From the NCBI GenBank assembly GCA_964476705.1, contig CAYZBM010000016.1, positions 1 through 29,775 of the forward strand: 29,775 nt of DNA, given 5' to 3'. The stretch is from CAYZBM01 sp964476705. GTDB lineage: Bacteria > Pseudomonadota > Alphaproteobacteria > Rickettsiales > UBA6187. Of the stretch, positions 29,678 to 29,775 are shown in pieces (the stretch's first letter is position 1; every line of letters begins with the position of its first letter). Made by a program: the position numbers and the translations under genes. The notes under the pieces are model-generated. The model made no database searches, was not told the origin of the DNA, and saw only the letters and a program-made list of their open reading frames with translations.

Positions 29678-29742
29678 CAATTTTATTGATAATATTTTTT
29701 AGAAAAAGATAAGAACCGTGAATGATGGTATGGACGCCTTGA

Positions 29743-29761
29743 GATAAGAATTCATCTTATC
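29743..29761. repeat. Perfect 7-bp inverted repeat at the window edge
   Basis: GATAAGA (29743-29749), 5-nt loop, TCTTATC (29755-29761). The first arm is part of the 9-base direct repeat AGATAAGAA also found at 29707. This might be the edge of a small palindromic repeat element, but the window ends too soon to tell. Confidence 0.35.
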
Positions 29762-29775
29762 GAAGACCTAAAACA

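Larger units (their letters stand above)
29411..29775. other. Non-coding right end of the window
   Basis: 365 bp without a supportable gene. It holds the promoter for the leftward 337-aa/protease unit, two hairpins, and a direct repeat AGATAAGAA (29707-29715 and 29742-29750). The only plus-strand frame (from TTG at 29470, 65 codons) has no ribosome site and no recognisable product. The last 70 bases look somewhat richer in GC than the rest and may belong to a neighbouring element. Confidence 0.5.

Noticed and set aside
29690..29775. Transposase or IS end at the right edge
   Set aside because: The minus-strand translation gives short peptide-like strings, but no transposase motif or matching terminal repeat is visible in the window.

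Overview
The window is a very AT-rich, gene-dense bacterial segment. It encodes a complete potassium-uptake Kdp operon and two giant single-exon genes of about 10 kb each. The KdpD N-terminus (RPSPEAFLAEAKKE...GASPGVGKTY) has the form common in Alphaproteobacteria. Together with the strong A/T bias, Lys/Asn/Ile-rich proteins and giant secreted or helical proteins, this suggests a host-associated or intracellular alphaproteobacterium such as a Rickettsiales-like lineage. That placement is inference; no rRNA or marker gene is present.

Layout, left to right. (1) 3-695 (+): 3' part of a DUF347/COG4705 membrane protein whose start probably lies outside the window. It converges on and overlaps the next gene by 4 bp. 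(2) 692-10714 (-): a 3340-aa, almost wholly helical protein of unknown function with a diverged repeat of about 110 residues. (3) 10794-18051 (-): kdpF-kdpA-kdpB-kdpC-kdpD in tight operon order, including a 28-aa kdpF. No kdpE is present. The giant helical gene sits in the downstream position where kdpE often lies, and the ATP-binding motifs of the KdpD kinase domain are eroded. (4) 18231-28400 (-): a 3389-aa multidomain secreted protein. In order it shows a possible lysozyme-like N-terminus, two possible LysM-like segments, an EF-hand-like 'LDLNGDG' domain, an RTX beta-roll, one cadherin-like repeat, a subtilisin (S8) domain with P-domain, a coiled-coil hairpin inserted before more RTX repeats, eleven tandem cadherin-like repeats, and a C-terminus like those of type I secretion substrates. 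(5) 28397-29410 (-): a 337-aa signal-peptide protein of unknown family whose stop overlaps the giant protease start (ATGA) behind a strong Shine-Dalgarno, so the two are probably translationally coupled. (6) 29411-29775: non-coding, with a good sigma70-like promoter for the pair and two hairpins.

Functionally there are two themes. The first is high-affinity K+ import (KdpFABC) with a KdpD that may no longer work as a normal histidine kinase. The second is an exported, calcium-binding, adhesin-like protease made together with a small periplasmic or exported partner. No type I secretion genes, tRNA, rRNA, IS element or CRISPR array were seen.
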